A DNA stretch of 64,000 nt from Antennarius striatus (Eukaryota; Chordata; Actinopteri; Lophiiformes; Antennariidae): positions 25,000,001 to 25,064,000 of the forward strand of contig NC_090779.1 in NCBI RefSeq assembly GCF_040054535.1, read 5' to 3'. Shown piece by piece: positions 36,845 to 48,238 of this stretch. The notes under the pieces were generated by a model that did not search any database, was not told the DNA's origin, and worked only from the letters and a program-made list of their open reading frames with translations. Position 1 is the first letter of the stretch. Each line of letters opens with the position of its first letter. A program made the position numbers and the translations under genes.

Positions 36845-39756
36845 ATGGAAGACAAGCTGAACGGATCGTTCCCTGTTGTCTCCCCGGAGTATCTTCAGCA
36901 GTGGTGAGTCTTCCTCCTCACCCCACACAGGGTCTGATTGTTCCAGGAATCCTCTAAATGGCAAAAAGTGATGAAAGTGAAATGAAAGCATGTGCACCCA
37001 TTTGCTCTTTTCCTTTACTTTGAGCATCGTTTTTAAAAGTTATCATTTGGATTGAACTTATTTTCTATTATTGTTTTTGCAGCACGAATGTGTTGTTGTA
37101 TTGTTACGAATAGATTATTAAAGGAAATCACAGAATGTTTCTGAGGGACTTTTTGATCAACATCTAAGAACCAACTATTTTTGGTTTTCTACGTAAAATA
37201 AAAGGACATAAACAAGAGAACTGAAAATATTATATTCCATTTACGTTAAAAAGGTTGAAAGAGTAGATAATTCAGTTCAATTCCCACTCTGCAGTTTTGA
37301 ATTGTACTTGGTTCTACTTGGAGAAACCTAGAACATGCATATATTATGTGTTAATAACTGGTGATGTTAAATCAACTGTTCTGACACCCTGTCACACTCT
37401 GGTCATTTCACTTGTGGTTATTTTAATTCTTAATTATTGTGAATGATTTTATCACCACAGGATTCAGTCTGCACAGCAGTTTCAGGCTCTCCAGGCTCAA
37501 TATTCAGGATTCAACCCCAACCGTCCGCCGCACCACCCACAGGGACCCCCAGGGGAAGCACACATGTTCAATCCAGAGCCCATGATGGATCAGCAAGAAC
37601 CCACCAACCTAACAAAACGTACCTGATCCCCCATCCTTAAAACGTCTCACATGTGTTTGGTACAAACGTCATGGGTAGATCAGGTGGTTCTGGTCTGGTC
37701 ACTATAGTTCTACATGGTTATAATCGAAAAAGTCATACTTTAGAGATCATTTCAAATAGAATTGATTTCTGAGATAATTTTGTCTGTATGGAACTTTGAC
37801 GTAATAAATAAATGCTAAATAAATGCAATATAGACACACTATAATACAACTGTTCAATACGATGCAGGTGATTGCCTTCCTTTCTGATATCATCTGAACT
37901 TTCGTTGCAGCTCCAGCCAAGAAGAGAGGCAGACCAGCTCAACCCAAGGAACCCAAGGAACCCAAACCCCCAAAAGTCCCCAAGGAACCCAAACCCCCAA
38001 AAGCCCCCAAGGAACCTAAACCCCCAAAACCCCCCAAGGAACCCAAACCCCCAAAAGTCCCCAAGGCTCCAAAGCCGCCTAAAGACCCAAACGCACCTAA
38101 AGCCAAACCCGGGCCCAAGCCCAAGAAGGGGAAGGAGGCTCAGGATGATGGCAAGCAAGAGAAGATCGATGAGACCTTCAAGAAGGTGAAGAGGAAAGTC
38201 GACCGGTTCAAGGGAATGTCAGAGGAGGAAGTGATGAAAAAAACTCTACCTGACCTTCTGGATCACAACCTGGACTACGTTATTGTAGGTTTCCTTTGAG
38301 TTAAAGGAACCCTGAACGTTAGTAAACGGAGTGTCTTTGACTTAAGCTTCTGTTACTTTCAGATTGGGATCAATCCAGGACTGATGGCAGCTTTCATCGG
38401 ACGGTGGTTTCCAGGGCCGGGGAATCATTTTTGTAAGAATTCATTTTGGAGAAATGGTCCATGTTTGGTTCTCCAGAATATTGGAGAATAAAGAATAATC
38501 GTTTTGAAATTCTGAATGAAACCTGATCAAACCGATCAATATCTGCTTTCATGTTTAACTCCAGGGAAATGCCTGTTCCTGTCTGGATTCACTGAGGAGC
38601 AGCTGAACCACATGCACGACACCACCCTCCCCGTCAAGTACAAAATGGGTTTCACCAACATGGTCGCCCGGGCAACGCCGGGTAGCAAAGACCTGTCGAG
38701 GTAGAACGTCAGAAGACCTCCTCGAAGCCCTCCTGCATGCGGAATTCAATATTTTAATCATTTGTCTTTTATTTTCACTCGACAGTAAAGAGTTACGTGA
38801 AGGCGGTAAAATTCTGGTGGAGAAGCTGAAGAAATTCAAACCCCTCATCGCTGTTTTCAACGGAAAATGTGAGCGCACCTCCGTCACAGAGCAACACGAC
38901 ACAAATAATTTGTTCAGATGATATGGAGGTAACGTTTCTCTTTTCCCTCAGGCATCTATGAAATGTTCTGCAGGGAGCTGTTTGGTAAAAAACCCAAGAG
39001 TCTGGACTTTGGCCTGCAGCCACACAAGATCCCCGACTGTGACGTGGTGAGCCACTCCGCCCGGGTCAAACCGGCGTGTCAGAGTGGGTCAGATGTGTGC
39101 CGTTCAGGATGATGATTTGGCTTCTCGTCTGCAGGCTCTGTACCTGATGCCCTCCTCCAGCGCCCGCTGTGCTCAGTTCCCCCGCGCTCAGGACAAAGTT
39201 CACTTCTACATCAAGCTGAGGGAACTCAGAGACCAACTCAAAGGCGTCCGGAAAGCCACTGAGATCGAGGAGGTGGCGTATTCGTTTGACCTGCACTTAG
39301 CCAAGGGTAAGCGCCGTCACCAAGAAGGTTAAATCCAGCCGCTCTGACCTGTTTGTGATCAAACATGTGCCTGCTTTATGACGACAGAGGACGCCAAGAG
39401 GCTTGCGATCAAGGAGGAGCAGTACGATCCGGGTTACGAAGACGCCTACGGGGGAGCGTACGCAGAGAGAGCACCGGAAGGCGGGGAGAACCAGAGCCAG
39501 ACGAACGGCCACTGCACGTTCTCCTCTGGAGAACCCCGAGGTAAAAGACGGGGGTTGGAAAGACGTTCTAGACAGTAGTTTATCCAGTTAAAGCTAAGTC
39601 ACATGACCCGTCGTCTGTCTGTCTGCAGAAGCGGCGCAGGAGGCGACCACGTCACAAACGGCAGAAGGTCAGCTCCCAGACGGACAGTGGATGAGCCAGT
39701 CGTTCGCAGATCAGATCCCAGACATCAGCGGCGCACCGAAGGACGGCGCAGTATAA
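36845..39756 (+). CDS. tdg: Thymine DNA glycosylase, tandem copy 2, 10 exons, 475 aa
   Basis: This is the second TDG gene on the same strand, about 2.1 kb after copy 1. Exons: 36845-36903, 37461-37618, 37911-38284, 38363-38432, 38565-38700, 38786-38868, 38952-39046, 39135-39306, 39388-39540, 39629-39756 (1,428 bases). Five core exons have exactly the same lengths as in copy 1 (70, 136, 83, 95 and 172 bases), which proves the duplication. Catalytic Asn201 lies in [15 protein letters not shown] at 330-337 matches the family. The full vertebrate C-terminus is kept ([13 protein letters not shown], then [13 protein letters not shown]) with the SUMO site IKEE. Residues about 73-140 form a Lys/Pro/Glu repeat after an AT-hook-like [10 protein letters not shown]. 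Human TDG has 410 residues. This copy looks like the more conventional enzyme. Confidence 0.95.
37945..38125 (+). repeat. In-frame Lys/Pro/Glu repeat in tdg copy 2 exon 3
   Basis: About eight imperfect units of the kind KEPKPPK, encoded by a 21-24 bp repeat based on AAGGAACCCAAACCCCCAAA. The repeat replaces the basic, intrinsically disordered DNA-scanning arm of TDG. The copy 1 exon has no such repeat. Confidence 0.85.
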
Positions 39757-41129
39757 GGAAGAGACGCTCTAGTCAGGTTTTAGGTTCTTTTTTAGGGCCT
39801 GAGGAGGCTAAACTCAGATAGAACCACCGTGTAGACATCTTGCAGAACCTTCTCTCTTCTTTTTTTCTGCGTTCTGTGTCCACGTTTCTTCTCGGCGGTC
39901 TTTTTACACATGAAATCAGGGAGTTGACAATGATGCTCGACTGTCCTTGGAAAAGGTGGCGTGTTTCATTGTTCTGCCACTGTATTGTACTGTACCATAC
40001 TGCACTGGGATGCAGTAATAGTGAGCGTTCACGCCTACTGTTAGGAGCTTGACGGTTTGGAGCCCAAATGGTTCCAGGATCCAGCGTCAACGTTCCGTTT
40101 ATCCGACTTCAGATTCCACTGAAGGAGTTTCTACCCTTTTAAAACTCACAACTGGTTTTATTTGAATGTTTTTAACATGTTTTTTTTCTTCATTTTAAGA
40201 TCATGTTTTGCGTGTTTTTGAAAATGACATCCACAAGGATTTTTATGAAACATTTGCCAATTAAAATGTTCTGATGATGCTTTTTCTACATTGTTGAATC
40301 TTTCATTTTCAGCTTCGTGCCGCAAAGCTTTTCATTTTGTGGAGGAAAAGACGACGAGCAAAACAGAAAGGAGATACAACTCAGTTTGTGCGTTTAATTC
40401 TGTAACAGAATAAAGCAGTAACACATTTGAAACTTTCAGCAGATTCTAAAACATGTTGGTCGTTAAATAATTTTTAAAGTACGTTTTACAGCAGTGAATT
40501 TCAGCTGGAGTCAGTTGAGAGATAAAATCCCTCCAGTTTAAAAAACAATCTCAACGTCTCATAAATAAATTGGAAATACACTTGGAAATAACTGAGTCAC
40601 ATGACCGTATAAAAAGTAAAAATAATAAATCTCATCAACAGCACAAACTTTCATATCTGAAGTCTTTGACATTTAGCTAAAATCCAAACTGTTAAAATCA
40701 GGAATTTGTTTTTGTTTTTTTAAACTTTTACACAAATTCTCTCTTTGTCCTTTATTTCTGAGTCTACTAAATGTTTCTAGAGCTCCACTGGAAAGCAGCA
40801 TTACAGCAACTTTGAGACAAAATCTTTAAGATGAATTGTCATTCATTCATTAAAAAAAAAAAACCCTCTAGGTTCCAACAACTCATTCAGCTTGTATGAT
40901 TTAACAACCTTAAGATCTCCTGTTTTTAAAAACATTTTTCACGCTGAACTCTTCACTGGAGCCTCTAAGCTGAATGAAAAGTGTGTAAATAATATCTTGT
41001 TTTGGAGACCTGAATGTTGCCGTGTGGAATCATTCAGTTTATTTTATGTCTCCGTGTTCTTCAGTTGCTCAGGAAAATGTTACGCTGTAGTTGTTGTTCC
41101 TGTCTGAATTGTTGTATGAAGTCAAAGGT

Positions 41130-41275
41130 CAGTCTCAACTGTAACCTGAATAAAGGCAGAGGCCTGCGGCAGGAAGGGCATCCAGCATAAAAAAACTTTG
41201 CCAGACAAATACGAGCGTTCATCTAAAGTGGAGAAAGGATGCTGTGGCGCCCCCTAGCGGGACAAAACGATTTTA
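41130..41275 (+). mobile_element. 3' fragment of a fish non-LTR retrotransposon
   Basis: The motif GGCAGGAAGGGCATCCAGC and the closing GCTGTGGCGCCCCCTAGCGG resemble a 3' end common in teleost LINEs. The fragment lies in the 3' flank of the pnpla3-like gene and supplies the CTCF-like motif there. Confidence 0.45.
41246..41261 (-). promoter_or_regulatory. CTCF-like core, apparently from a LINE end
   Basis: On the minus strand the sequence reads CCGCTAGGGGGCGCC, one base away from the CTCF core pattern. It lies between the convergent tdg and pnpla3-like genes, where an insulator would be plausible. Confidence 0.4.
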
Positions 41276-41331
41276 ATGGAGACCAGTTGGGGTCCTTCCT
41301 TCCTCCGCTCCCCGTCTTCCTGCTGTGGTCA

Positions 41332-44300
41332 TCAGCAGTCGGCCAATCGCTGTGCAGCCTGACAGGACGACGCTGTGAAGACATCGGGATGGTGAACATC
41401 AGATCTCGTTTCCCTGAGCAGGAAGAAGCGGCGCGACCGAACCCGCTCACCTCCTCACCAGGACGGCCGTCAGCTCGACGGGCAGCAGGACGAACGTCAG
41501 CAGATCCACCAGAACTCTGACAGGGAGCAGGTCGGCGCCGTCACGGCTGTCCCTGCAGGCCTCACACAGGACTGACACACAACCAGGAAGTCAAGCGACC
41601 AATGAATGAACACATGAACGAACCAATGACGCCTCAGGCCAGAATGAACCCTGTTAGACGGGTTGATTCTGGATATCTGACACCCGTCTAGAAACGACTT
41701 TACTTCAGTCCATCCTCACATTTACCTGTAATTATTCCTCTTTCTGCAGCATCAGAAGACGATTTGTTAAATTTAATTAATGTCATTTTTTTGGGGAATG
41801 ACAAAGAAAGTCTAATTTCTTAGCGATGCGGACCTTTGGAGGACCAGCCAGGCCTAACCTCTCTTGAAGCTGATTGGAAGGTTCTCCACCAGTTTCAGGT
41901 CCAGCCAGTGATGTTCTCCCCGATGAAGGGCCGGCCCGTTGACCATCGTCTTCCTCCTCTCTTCTTCTTCAGCTGCCGGCTCACAGCAGAGGACGATTCG
42001 GTCCATCTTCACCGCCGGACCCGCTGGACGAAGATCTATCAGCGACACAGTTAGCGTCGAGCATGAGGTGGTTGGCGCAACATCTCAAACGTGATGAGGA
42101 TGAAGATGAAGAGCTCACCTCGTTCTCCCAGGAAACGAAGAGCGTCCAGGTAGCCGTTGTGGCAGATCTCAGCGAGCGTCTGTCCGGACGAAAAACCGGA
42201 ATGCAGAAGTCTTTTTTTTTTTTTAAATTAGATGCGAAAAAAAGAGAGATTTTATTCCCTCACCTCGAGTCTCGGAGGGAGGAAGGAGGTGCAGATGCGA
42301 TGGACGTTCCCGGTGTTGACCTGGATGCTGACGTTGCCATAGTGAGCCTCAAAGAAATTGAAGGTGCCCTCTCTGGGGCAGATGTCGCTCTCGCCGGAGA
42401 ACGGCGCCACGGTGATGGTGTTCCTCTGCTCGAACAGGGGCATGTTGTTGCTCAGGGCGCCGTCCATGTAGCGCTGCCGAGGAGATCCGATTGGTTGTTT
42501 GTTTGTCATCAAACAGCATGTTTACAGGATGTTAACTCACCACGCCGCGGTACGATGGCGGCACGAAGCCGCAGTAAACGGGGAAGAAGCAGCTGCACAT
42601 CAGAACCTGCAGGGACACAAGGAGAGACGTCACCCCGCCGCCGCGGACGCTGTTCAGCTCCCAGCATCCTCTGCTCTACCTGGATGAGCTCCTCCCTGCT
42701 GTCGAACTGGGACACCAACACGTTTTCCCCATCAGCCAGTCTGGTGAGGGACACGCAGAGCTTCCCAGAAGCCCTGAGGTGGGCGTCGGCCGGGAGCCTC
42801 CCCAGCAGAGAGTCGCGCACCGCCCGGAGGAGGCTGAACGTCGGGTGGAAAACGCCCAGGGCGTGTTTCCGGGCTTCTCTCGCCATGTTCAACACGTCGC
42901 CACAAAACTGCTCTTGGGGGGGAAAGGCATTCTGGGTAATCTACCGGAGGCTTGTTGTTTTAGATCAGGGGGGTCAAACTCATTTTCACCGAGGGCCACA
43001 TCAGCATAATGGCTGTAATCAAATGTAACTACTCCTTAATGTTAAATAACTCTGAATTTAACTTCATGTTACAAACATTATAACGCAGAAAAATCATGTT
43101 TGTTTCTAAATAAATCCTTTTAATCTGTCAGGTTATTAAACCCACAGAACTCCATCAATCAAGGATCAAACTATAAATCAATAAAGAAAAATAACATCAG
43201 ACACAAGTTAGGACGTTAACTTTGTTCACTACGGTTAGTCAGAGTTAAAATGGGCTGAACTACTGCATTGTGGGAAAGGTAGTTTTGGTCAAAGCACACT
43301 TTTGACCTGTTTATTTTTAGACACTCTGATCTTCTATGCTCTGGCGTGCCACATAAAATGATGTGAAGGGCCACATTTGGCCCCCGGGCCTTGAGTTTGA
43401 CGCATGTGTTTTAGATGGTTGTTATCTAGTTGTTGTTGTTGTTGCTGCTTGTTTGCTGAGTCTAACTACTTATCCTTTTTTGTGTGTGACATCATTCCAC
43501 GTGTGTTGTTGTTGTTTTTGTGAATGACAGTAGAGAGTAAACGCCTGTTTTCCTCGACAGGTTTTGTTTTTGAACTTTGACCTTTGGAATTTGCCCTTCC
43601 TGTCACATGAACCAGGCTGAACCTGCCAAGTTCATTGTTTACTCCGAGTACGTAAAGGCGACAGTTCAAAACAAATCCTCCTTCATCTGGTCTGACCCCG
43701 AACCCCTGAAGGGGCCCCCGCCCGGCCCCCCACCACACATTCCATTCCTGTTACACTGAACCTATGTTTGTGTTCCGTCACCAGAGAGCAGATCCATTCA
43801 TAAATATTATCAGAGGGAGAATCCTGAGAAAAAATTACTTATATTACTTATATAATTACTTATAAAAGTAATTTATAAAATAATTTATAACTATACTCTT
43901 TTATTAGGATTGACTCTGGTTATGTATGTCATAGACGGTAATGTTGAAATTTTTTAAACAATTTTTAAATAACGTGTAAAAAATGGATCAACCCCATTTA
44001 ATCCGGATTAAATTATGAAGGTTTTTTAGTTTTTACTTGAAAACCACGCGTGGACTGAAGCGCTGCTGTCAGACTGAGCTGAGAAACAACTTACATAACC
44101 TGTTAACTAATCTGTTTACTAGTTAACTCAGGCTTTATTCCGGTCAACCGGGTCAGGAAAACAACAGATTGGAGGAAAACTCACCGATCGGGATCCCGAC
44201 GGTCAGCGCCGCGGCCACCAGACACCCAGAAGAAGCCCCGCAGATCCGGGAGGCTCCGTGCACCAGCTGCGGGACGTGCTGGAGGATACAACTCAGCGCT

Positions 44301-44392
44301 CCCAGGTAGTAGACGCACCTGAACCCGCAGCCCGCAAACGAGATGTTCCACCGGTCCTGGTCCCGGTCCGGCGTGCTGTCCGGGGGCTCCAT
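41332..44392 (-). CDS. pnpla3: Patatin-like phospholipase (Pnpla3/Pnpla2-like), complete, 8 exons, 381 aa
   Basis: PNPLA2/3 proteins are lipid-droplet acyl hydrolases or acyltransferases with a patatin Ser-Asp dyad. Exons: 44185-44392, 42680-42912, 42541-42606, 42264-42473, 42119-42179, 41859-42023, 41451-41571, 41332-41413 (1,146 bases). Ser54 lies in the elbow GASSG and Asp173 in YMDGAL, which is DGG in most relatives. The oxyanion-hole motif reads GCGFRC, where relatives have a third Gly (GCGFLG). [15 protein letters not shown] closes the patatin domain. The C-terminus ([20 protein letters not shown]) aligns with PNPLA3 but the protein is shorter than the 481-residue human form. Human PNPLA3 is next to SAMM50, which supports the name; pnpla2 cannot be excluded. 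The last splice choice is less certain: a stop follows directly if the last intron is not removed. Confidence 0.82.
42966..43406. mobile_element. hAT-like MITE, family 2, copy b
   Basis: It begins GGGGTCAAACTCATTTTCAC and ends TTGAGTTTGACGCA, in the first intron of the pnpla3-like gene. It is homologous throughout to the copies at 25194 and 57480. Confidence 0.78.
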
Positions 44393-45879
44393 CACCTCAC
44401 CGCCTCATCTCCATCAGGGTTCCTCTGCGGTTCTTCTTCCTCAGCTGGTGATGGTATGTTTTGGTGTTGCGTAATTTACTCGGCTCGAAGTCACGTGTTT
44501 CCCGGTAGAAAACACGCAAGGTTAACCCCGCGGATCACCGCCAGCTGCGTGTGACGTGTGATGTGGTTGCCATGGGTTACTGTACTCTGCAGAGGTACGG
44601 GAACCCGGAGGGCGCAGAAATAAATCCACTCAATTAACCTGCATCAGCGGGTCGGAGAACAGTGGAATCGTGGAGCCTAAAGTTCTGCTGTGTTTCAGTG
44701 TCATCAGTGTAAATCAGTTCACTATGGATTCACTTCTATTTATAAGGTCCTGTTACCTGAGGGGAGCATTCAGGTGATTGAAGGCTTCGCGCCATCATCC
44801 GGATTGAGGAAGAGAACTACAGATTGAAGTGTCCCGATGTGTCCAGCAGGAGGCAGTAGAGCTCTGGCGCTGAGGGTCAATTCCCGATAGAAAGACCTCC
44901 TATCACAAAATCAACGTTTGTTTGTTTGTTTGTTTGTTTGTTGGTTTGCCGGTAATAACGATCAAACATTATGTCTTCTTCTCCTCCTTTGGTAGTGTCC
45001 TCCTTCTCCATGTCAGCCTCTCTCCTTCATCCTCCTCTCTAACACCAGCTGCCCTCATGTCTTCCTCACTCCATCCATCCACCTTATCTTTGGTCTTCCT
45101 CTTGTCGTCTTCCCTGGTAGCTCCATCTTCATCACCCCTTCACCCTCAACATCTTCATTTCCTCCACCTCTAGGTCCGCTTCCTGTCTTCTGTTCAGAAC
45201 CACTGTCTCTAATCCGTCCATCAAGACTGTCCTCACCACTGTCTTCTAAACTTTAAAACTAGAGTAGTATTTTTGTCAGTCAACACGTTCTAATTTAAAT
45301 ATTATATTATTTATTTTTTATATACAAATGCGAATCAGATAGAGGTTTTCATGCAAATTTATTTGTTAGAAATTCAATAAAATAAAAATAAAAGAATATT
45401 CTCCTGAACTGAGTAACTTAAAGTAACCCACCCGTGAAGCTTAAAGTAACTGACACTGATTTTGCATAGAAACAAAGGTGCAGCAACATCTTTTGAAATC
45501 TCCTTAAATTGCGTTAGCAGGTCCGTTACAGTCACACACCGCCTGAATGGACAGCAGCAATAATTCAACTCTGTCAGAACTACTTTTGACCTGTTCCTTT
45601 GTGAAACGGGGAACACTTTCCTCCGAAGAAGCCAAGTCAAACATTACCCAACACCTGCTCTCTTAAATGTTGTCACTGATGCATGCGTGGCGCTTTGAAC
45701 AATGAAAAGTAGAACTGATTTCAGGTTTATAGATGATTGATATAGTTGAAAAATATCTTGTTGAGTTTGTGGGAAGTGGTTATAAAGATTTGAAGAGAAC
45801 GTTAACGCCTGTATCTGTCGGCGTGAGTGCGATCTTGAGTTCATAGCATTGTGTCATCATGCCCCTGTTCTCTTTTGCT
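44393..45879. other. Spacer between pnpla3-like gene and dioxygenase A
   Basis: The first 200 bases form the probable pnpla3-like promoter. A CTCF-like CCAGCAGGAGGCAG lies at 44843-44856, a (GTTT)n tract at 44918-44943, and a LINE-like fragment at 45000-45245. The rest is AT-rich with no gene seen. Confidence 0.5.
45000..45245 (-). mobile_element. Non-LTR retrotransposon fragment
   Basis: A pyrimidine-rich stretch ending CACCACTGTCTTCTAAACTTT matches, from memory, the antisense of a common teleost LINE coding region. It is short and without an open frame, so the family is uncertain. Confidence 0.35.
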
Positions 45880-45934
45880 ATTGGTTACATCTGTCACGTA
45901 ATTAAACAATGTGGTCACATCTGCGAATATAAAT
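45880..45934 (+). promoter_or_regulatory. Core promoter of dioxygenase A: inverted CCAAT and TATA box
   Basis: ATTGG (inverted CCAAT) at 45880-45884 and TATAAAT at 45928-45934, 48 bp apart and 60 bp before the ATG. Genes B and C have the same pair with the same spacing. Confidence 0.7.
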
Positions 45935-45987
45935 ATGTGGTGTCACATCTCCAACTTTCTGTCTCCTTCTCTTTCTCCACTTTTAAC

Positions 45988-47672
45988 ATGAGCATCCCGG
46001 TGATCGACTTTGGCGCCTACAGCCTGAAGGAGGAAGATGTTAGCGAGGACGACATGCAGAACTTGAGTGAACAGCTGAGGAAAGCTTTCACTGAAGTTGG
46101 TTTTGTGTTTCTGGAGAACACCGGGATCAGTCAGGAGGAGGTGAGGAGAACTCGTAAACAGAATACAGTGTTTCTATGAAGGCGTTTCAGATGAACGTTT
46201 GTCGTTCCTGTATCCACAGGTGGATCGGGTTCTGGAGATATCCAAGAAGTTCTTCCTGCAGCAGGAGGAGCTGAAACAACCTTTCATCAGGGAAAACTTC
46301 TCCAACAATTACAAACACGGCTGGTTGTCTTTCCAGTACGAGAGGTAGATACCAGGAAAGCAACACAAGAATCTTTTCTGCACGATTCTCCAGTTTCAAA
46401 CTTGAGTGACTTCTTTGCAGCCTGAATCCTCTTCAACCTGCGGACCTGAAGGAGTCGTTCAACTTTTCCTCGCTTCGCCCTGACATCGTAACGCCTCATA
46501 TTTTAAAAACTTAAAGCAACTCCACAGAAAGACTTATAATTTATAATCTTAAATGTTTCCATTGGGTCTTAACCGTGTTCTCTTCTCTAGAAAAGGCCAT
46601 CCGGCGCCATAGCTGACTTCCAGGAGATCCTTTCTGCTTTCTTCCTCCGCTGTAAAGATCTGGGTCTGCGGGTGCTGACCGTGATGGCCCACAGTCTGGA
46701 CCTGGACCCCGAGGTGTTCCTGAGCGCTCATCAGTTTGTAGGAAGTACGCCAAAGCACACTACGCTGCACAACATGTGGTCTTTAGCCTATCCGCTAATA
46801 GGCTAATGAGTCCAGGTCAGATGATGATGAAACTTGAACGTTACTGCGTCTCAGACGGACACATTTTAGTTTTTATTACACTCTGTTAACTTTAAATATT
46901 GTCGTGTTTTATTCAAAAACACGTGAAAATCCTGGTATACTAATGAATGCCAAGGTGAACTGGTGATGCTAAGGTACCAGACTGGTTCTAATGGTGCTGT
47001 TGGGTTTCCTCCAGCTGATGAGAACGGCACCACGCTGCGACCTCTGTACTACCCTCCGGTGAAAAGAGAGGGGGTGAAGAAGGGTCAGCTGAGGTGTGGG
47101 GAGCATTCAGATTACGGCACCATCACCCTTTTGTTCCAGAAGAATGAAGGCCTGCAGGTAGGCCGGCTGACTCCTGCTCCTCTGTAGCTGCAGGACAGAA
47201 ATATATGAAATGTTTTACACTGTTCAGGTGAAGGCAGAAATAACTCCATCTCCTCCTCCTCCTCCTCCTCCACAGGTGTGTAGACGTTCAGGTGAATTCA
47301 TCGATGTTCCTGTCATCCCCGGCGCTGTCCTCATCAATATCGCTGATGTGATGCAGCGCTGGACCAGCGATTGCTTCATCTCCGCGGTGAGTTTTACGTG
47401 TTTGTCCTACATGTAGATAAAAATGCTCTGGGTTCCATTCTCTCTGAGTCTCATATAGTTCTGAAATCCCTCTGTTTGTCTCGTCCCCTCAGCGCCACAG
47501 GGTGCTGCTGCCCCCTGCTGGAGACACCGAGGCACGGCAGTCGGTGGCTTTCTTCCTCCACCCGGATGATGACGCGCTGATCAAATGTCTGGACGGCTCC
47601 AACAAATACCCGCCGATAACGGGCCGCGCCTACGGCATGGAGCGCTTGTATGCAACGACTATAAGGCGCTGA
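45988..47672 (+). CDS. 2-oxoglutarate/Fe(II) dioxygenase, isopenicillin-N-synthase-like, copy A, 310 aa
   Basis: The family carries out Fe(II)-dependent oxidations using O2, usually with 2-oxoglutarate; plant and fungal relatives act on small metabolites. The substrate in fish is unknown to me. Exons: 45988-46140, 46220-46344, 46421-46487, 46591-46744, 47015-47157, 47276-47386, 47493-47672 (933 bases). The N-terminal DIOX_N domain starts MSIPVIDF. The double-stranded beta-helix core has His197 and Asp199 (GEHSDYG), distal His253, and Arg266-x-Ser268 for the 2-oxoglutarate carboxylate, so all ligands are present. No signal peptide was seen, so it is probably cytosolic. It is more diverged from B and C than they are from each other. 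The frame continues upstream, but the shared MSIPVIDF start and the TATA box decide for this ATG. Confidence 0.93.
47508..47521 (-). promoter_or_regulatory. CTCF-like core inside exon 7 of dioxygenase A
   Basis: On the minus strand the bases read CCAGCAGGGGGCAG, a full match to the CTCF core. They also encode the LLPPAG segment. B and C differ here and lack the motif; the exon relic at 54827 keeps it. Confidence 0.4.
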
Positions 47673-47927
47673 AGACATCAGGTTATCCATGAAGTTTGAT
47701 ACAACGACCAAACCTGCAAATATGAAAATTATTCAATCCTGAACCCAAAACGGTTAAAAAAAAAAAAAAGTCAAATTCAGTTTACTTGTCAGGAGGATGA
47801 ATTCATAAATGTGAAGACAGCTGTAGCCTTTTTCAAAGAATGTTTCCAAAGTTAAAAAAATATTCCATGTAACGTGTGAGTTTGTTGTGTGTATGTGTGT
47901 GTCCGACAAACAAATGTCTCTGATATC

Positions 47928-47933
47928 AATAAA
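47928..47933 (+). terminator. Polyadenylation signal of dioxygenase A
   Basis: AATAAA 256 bases after the stop codon, followed by further AATAAA-like copies. Confidence 0.6.
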
Positions 47934-48238
47934 CTAAATAAAATAAACTTTTTAGAGAATGTGGTCCTAAATTGCAGAAGTTGCTCTTTCTCTATATTTT
48001 ACAGTTTATAAAGTGTTTTTGTGTCAGCTGTCCTTCTTTGAATTGATTATCAGTGAATGATTGATTCTTGCAGCTGACCTGAGTGTTTCAGTTAAAGCTA
48101 AAACCAAAACACCACAGACGGCTTTTGAGAACAAGAGGTAATAATTAAAAAAGAAATAACACTGGAGTCTTCTTATCATCACAGTCTGCAGATCTGAACA
48201 TTTACTTACTTCACCCTCACTCGATAATGACCTTAGCC

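Larger units (their letters stand above)
39757..41331. other. Convergent 3' flanks of tdg copy 2 and pnpla3-like gene
   Basis: It holds the tdg copy 2 3' UTR; TTAAAATG-type AT stretches near 40260 may include its end. A plus-strand AATAAA lies near 40408. From about 41130 begins a LINE 3' fragment. No further gene was seen. Confidence 0.5.

Noticed and set aside
42063-43028. A 321-codon plus-strand open frame, the longest in the window
   Set aside because: It is antisense to exons 2-5 of the pnpla3-like gene, crosses its introns and the MITE, and has no family motif.
44540-44582. A second X-box-like motif near the pnpla3-like promoter
   Set aside because: GTTGCCATGGGTTAC has an imperfect second half site, and the gene has no ciliary link.
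45859-45987. A longer N-terminus for dioxygenase A beginning at 45859
   Set aside because: It would place the TATA box inside the coding region, and copies B and C both start at MSIPVIDF.
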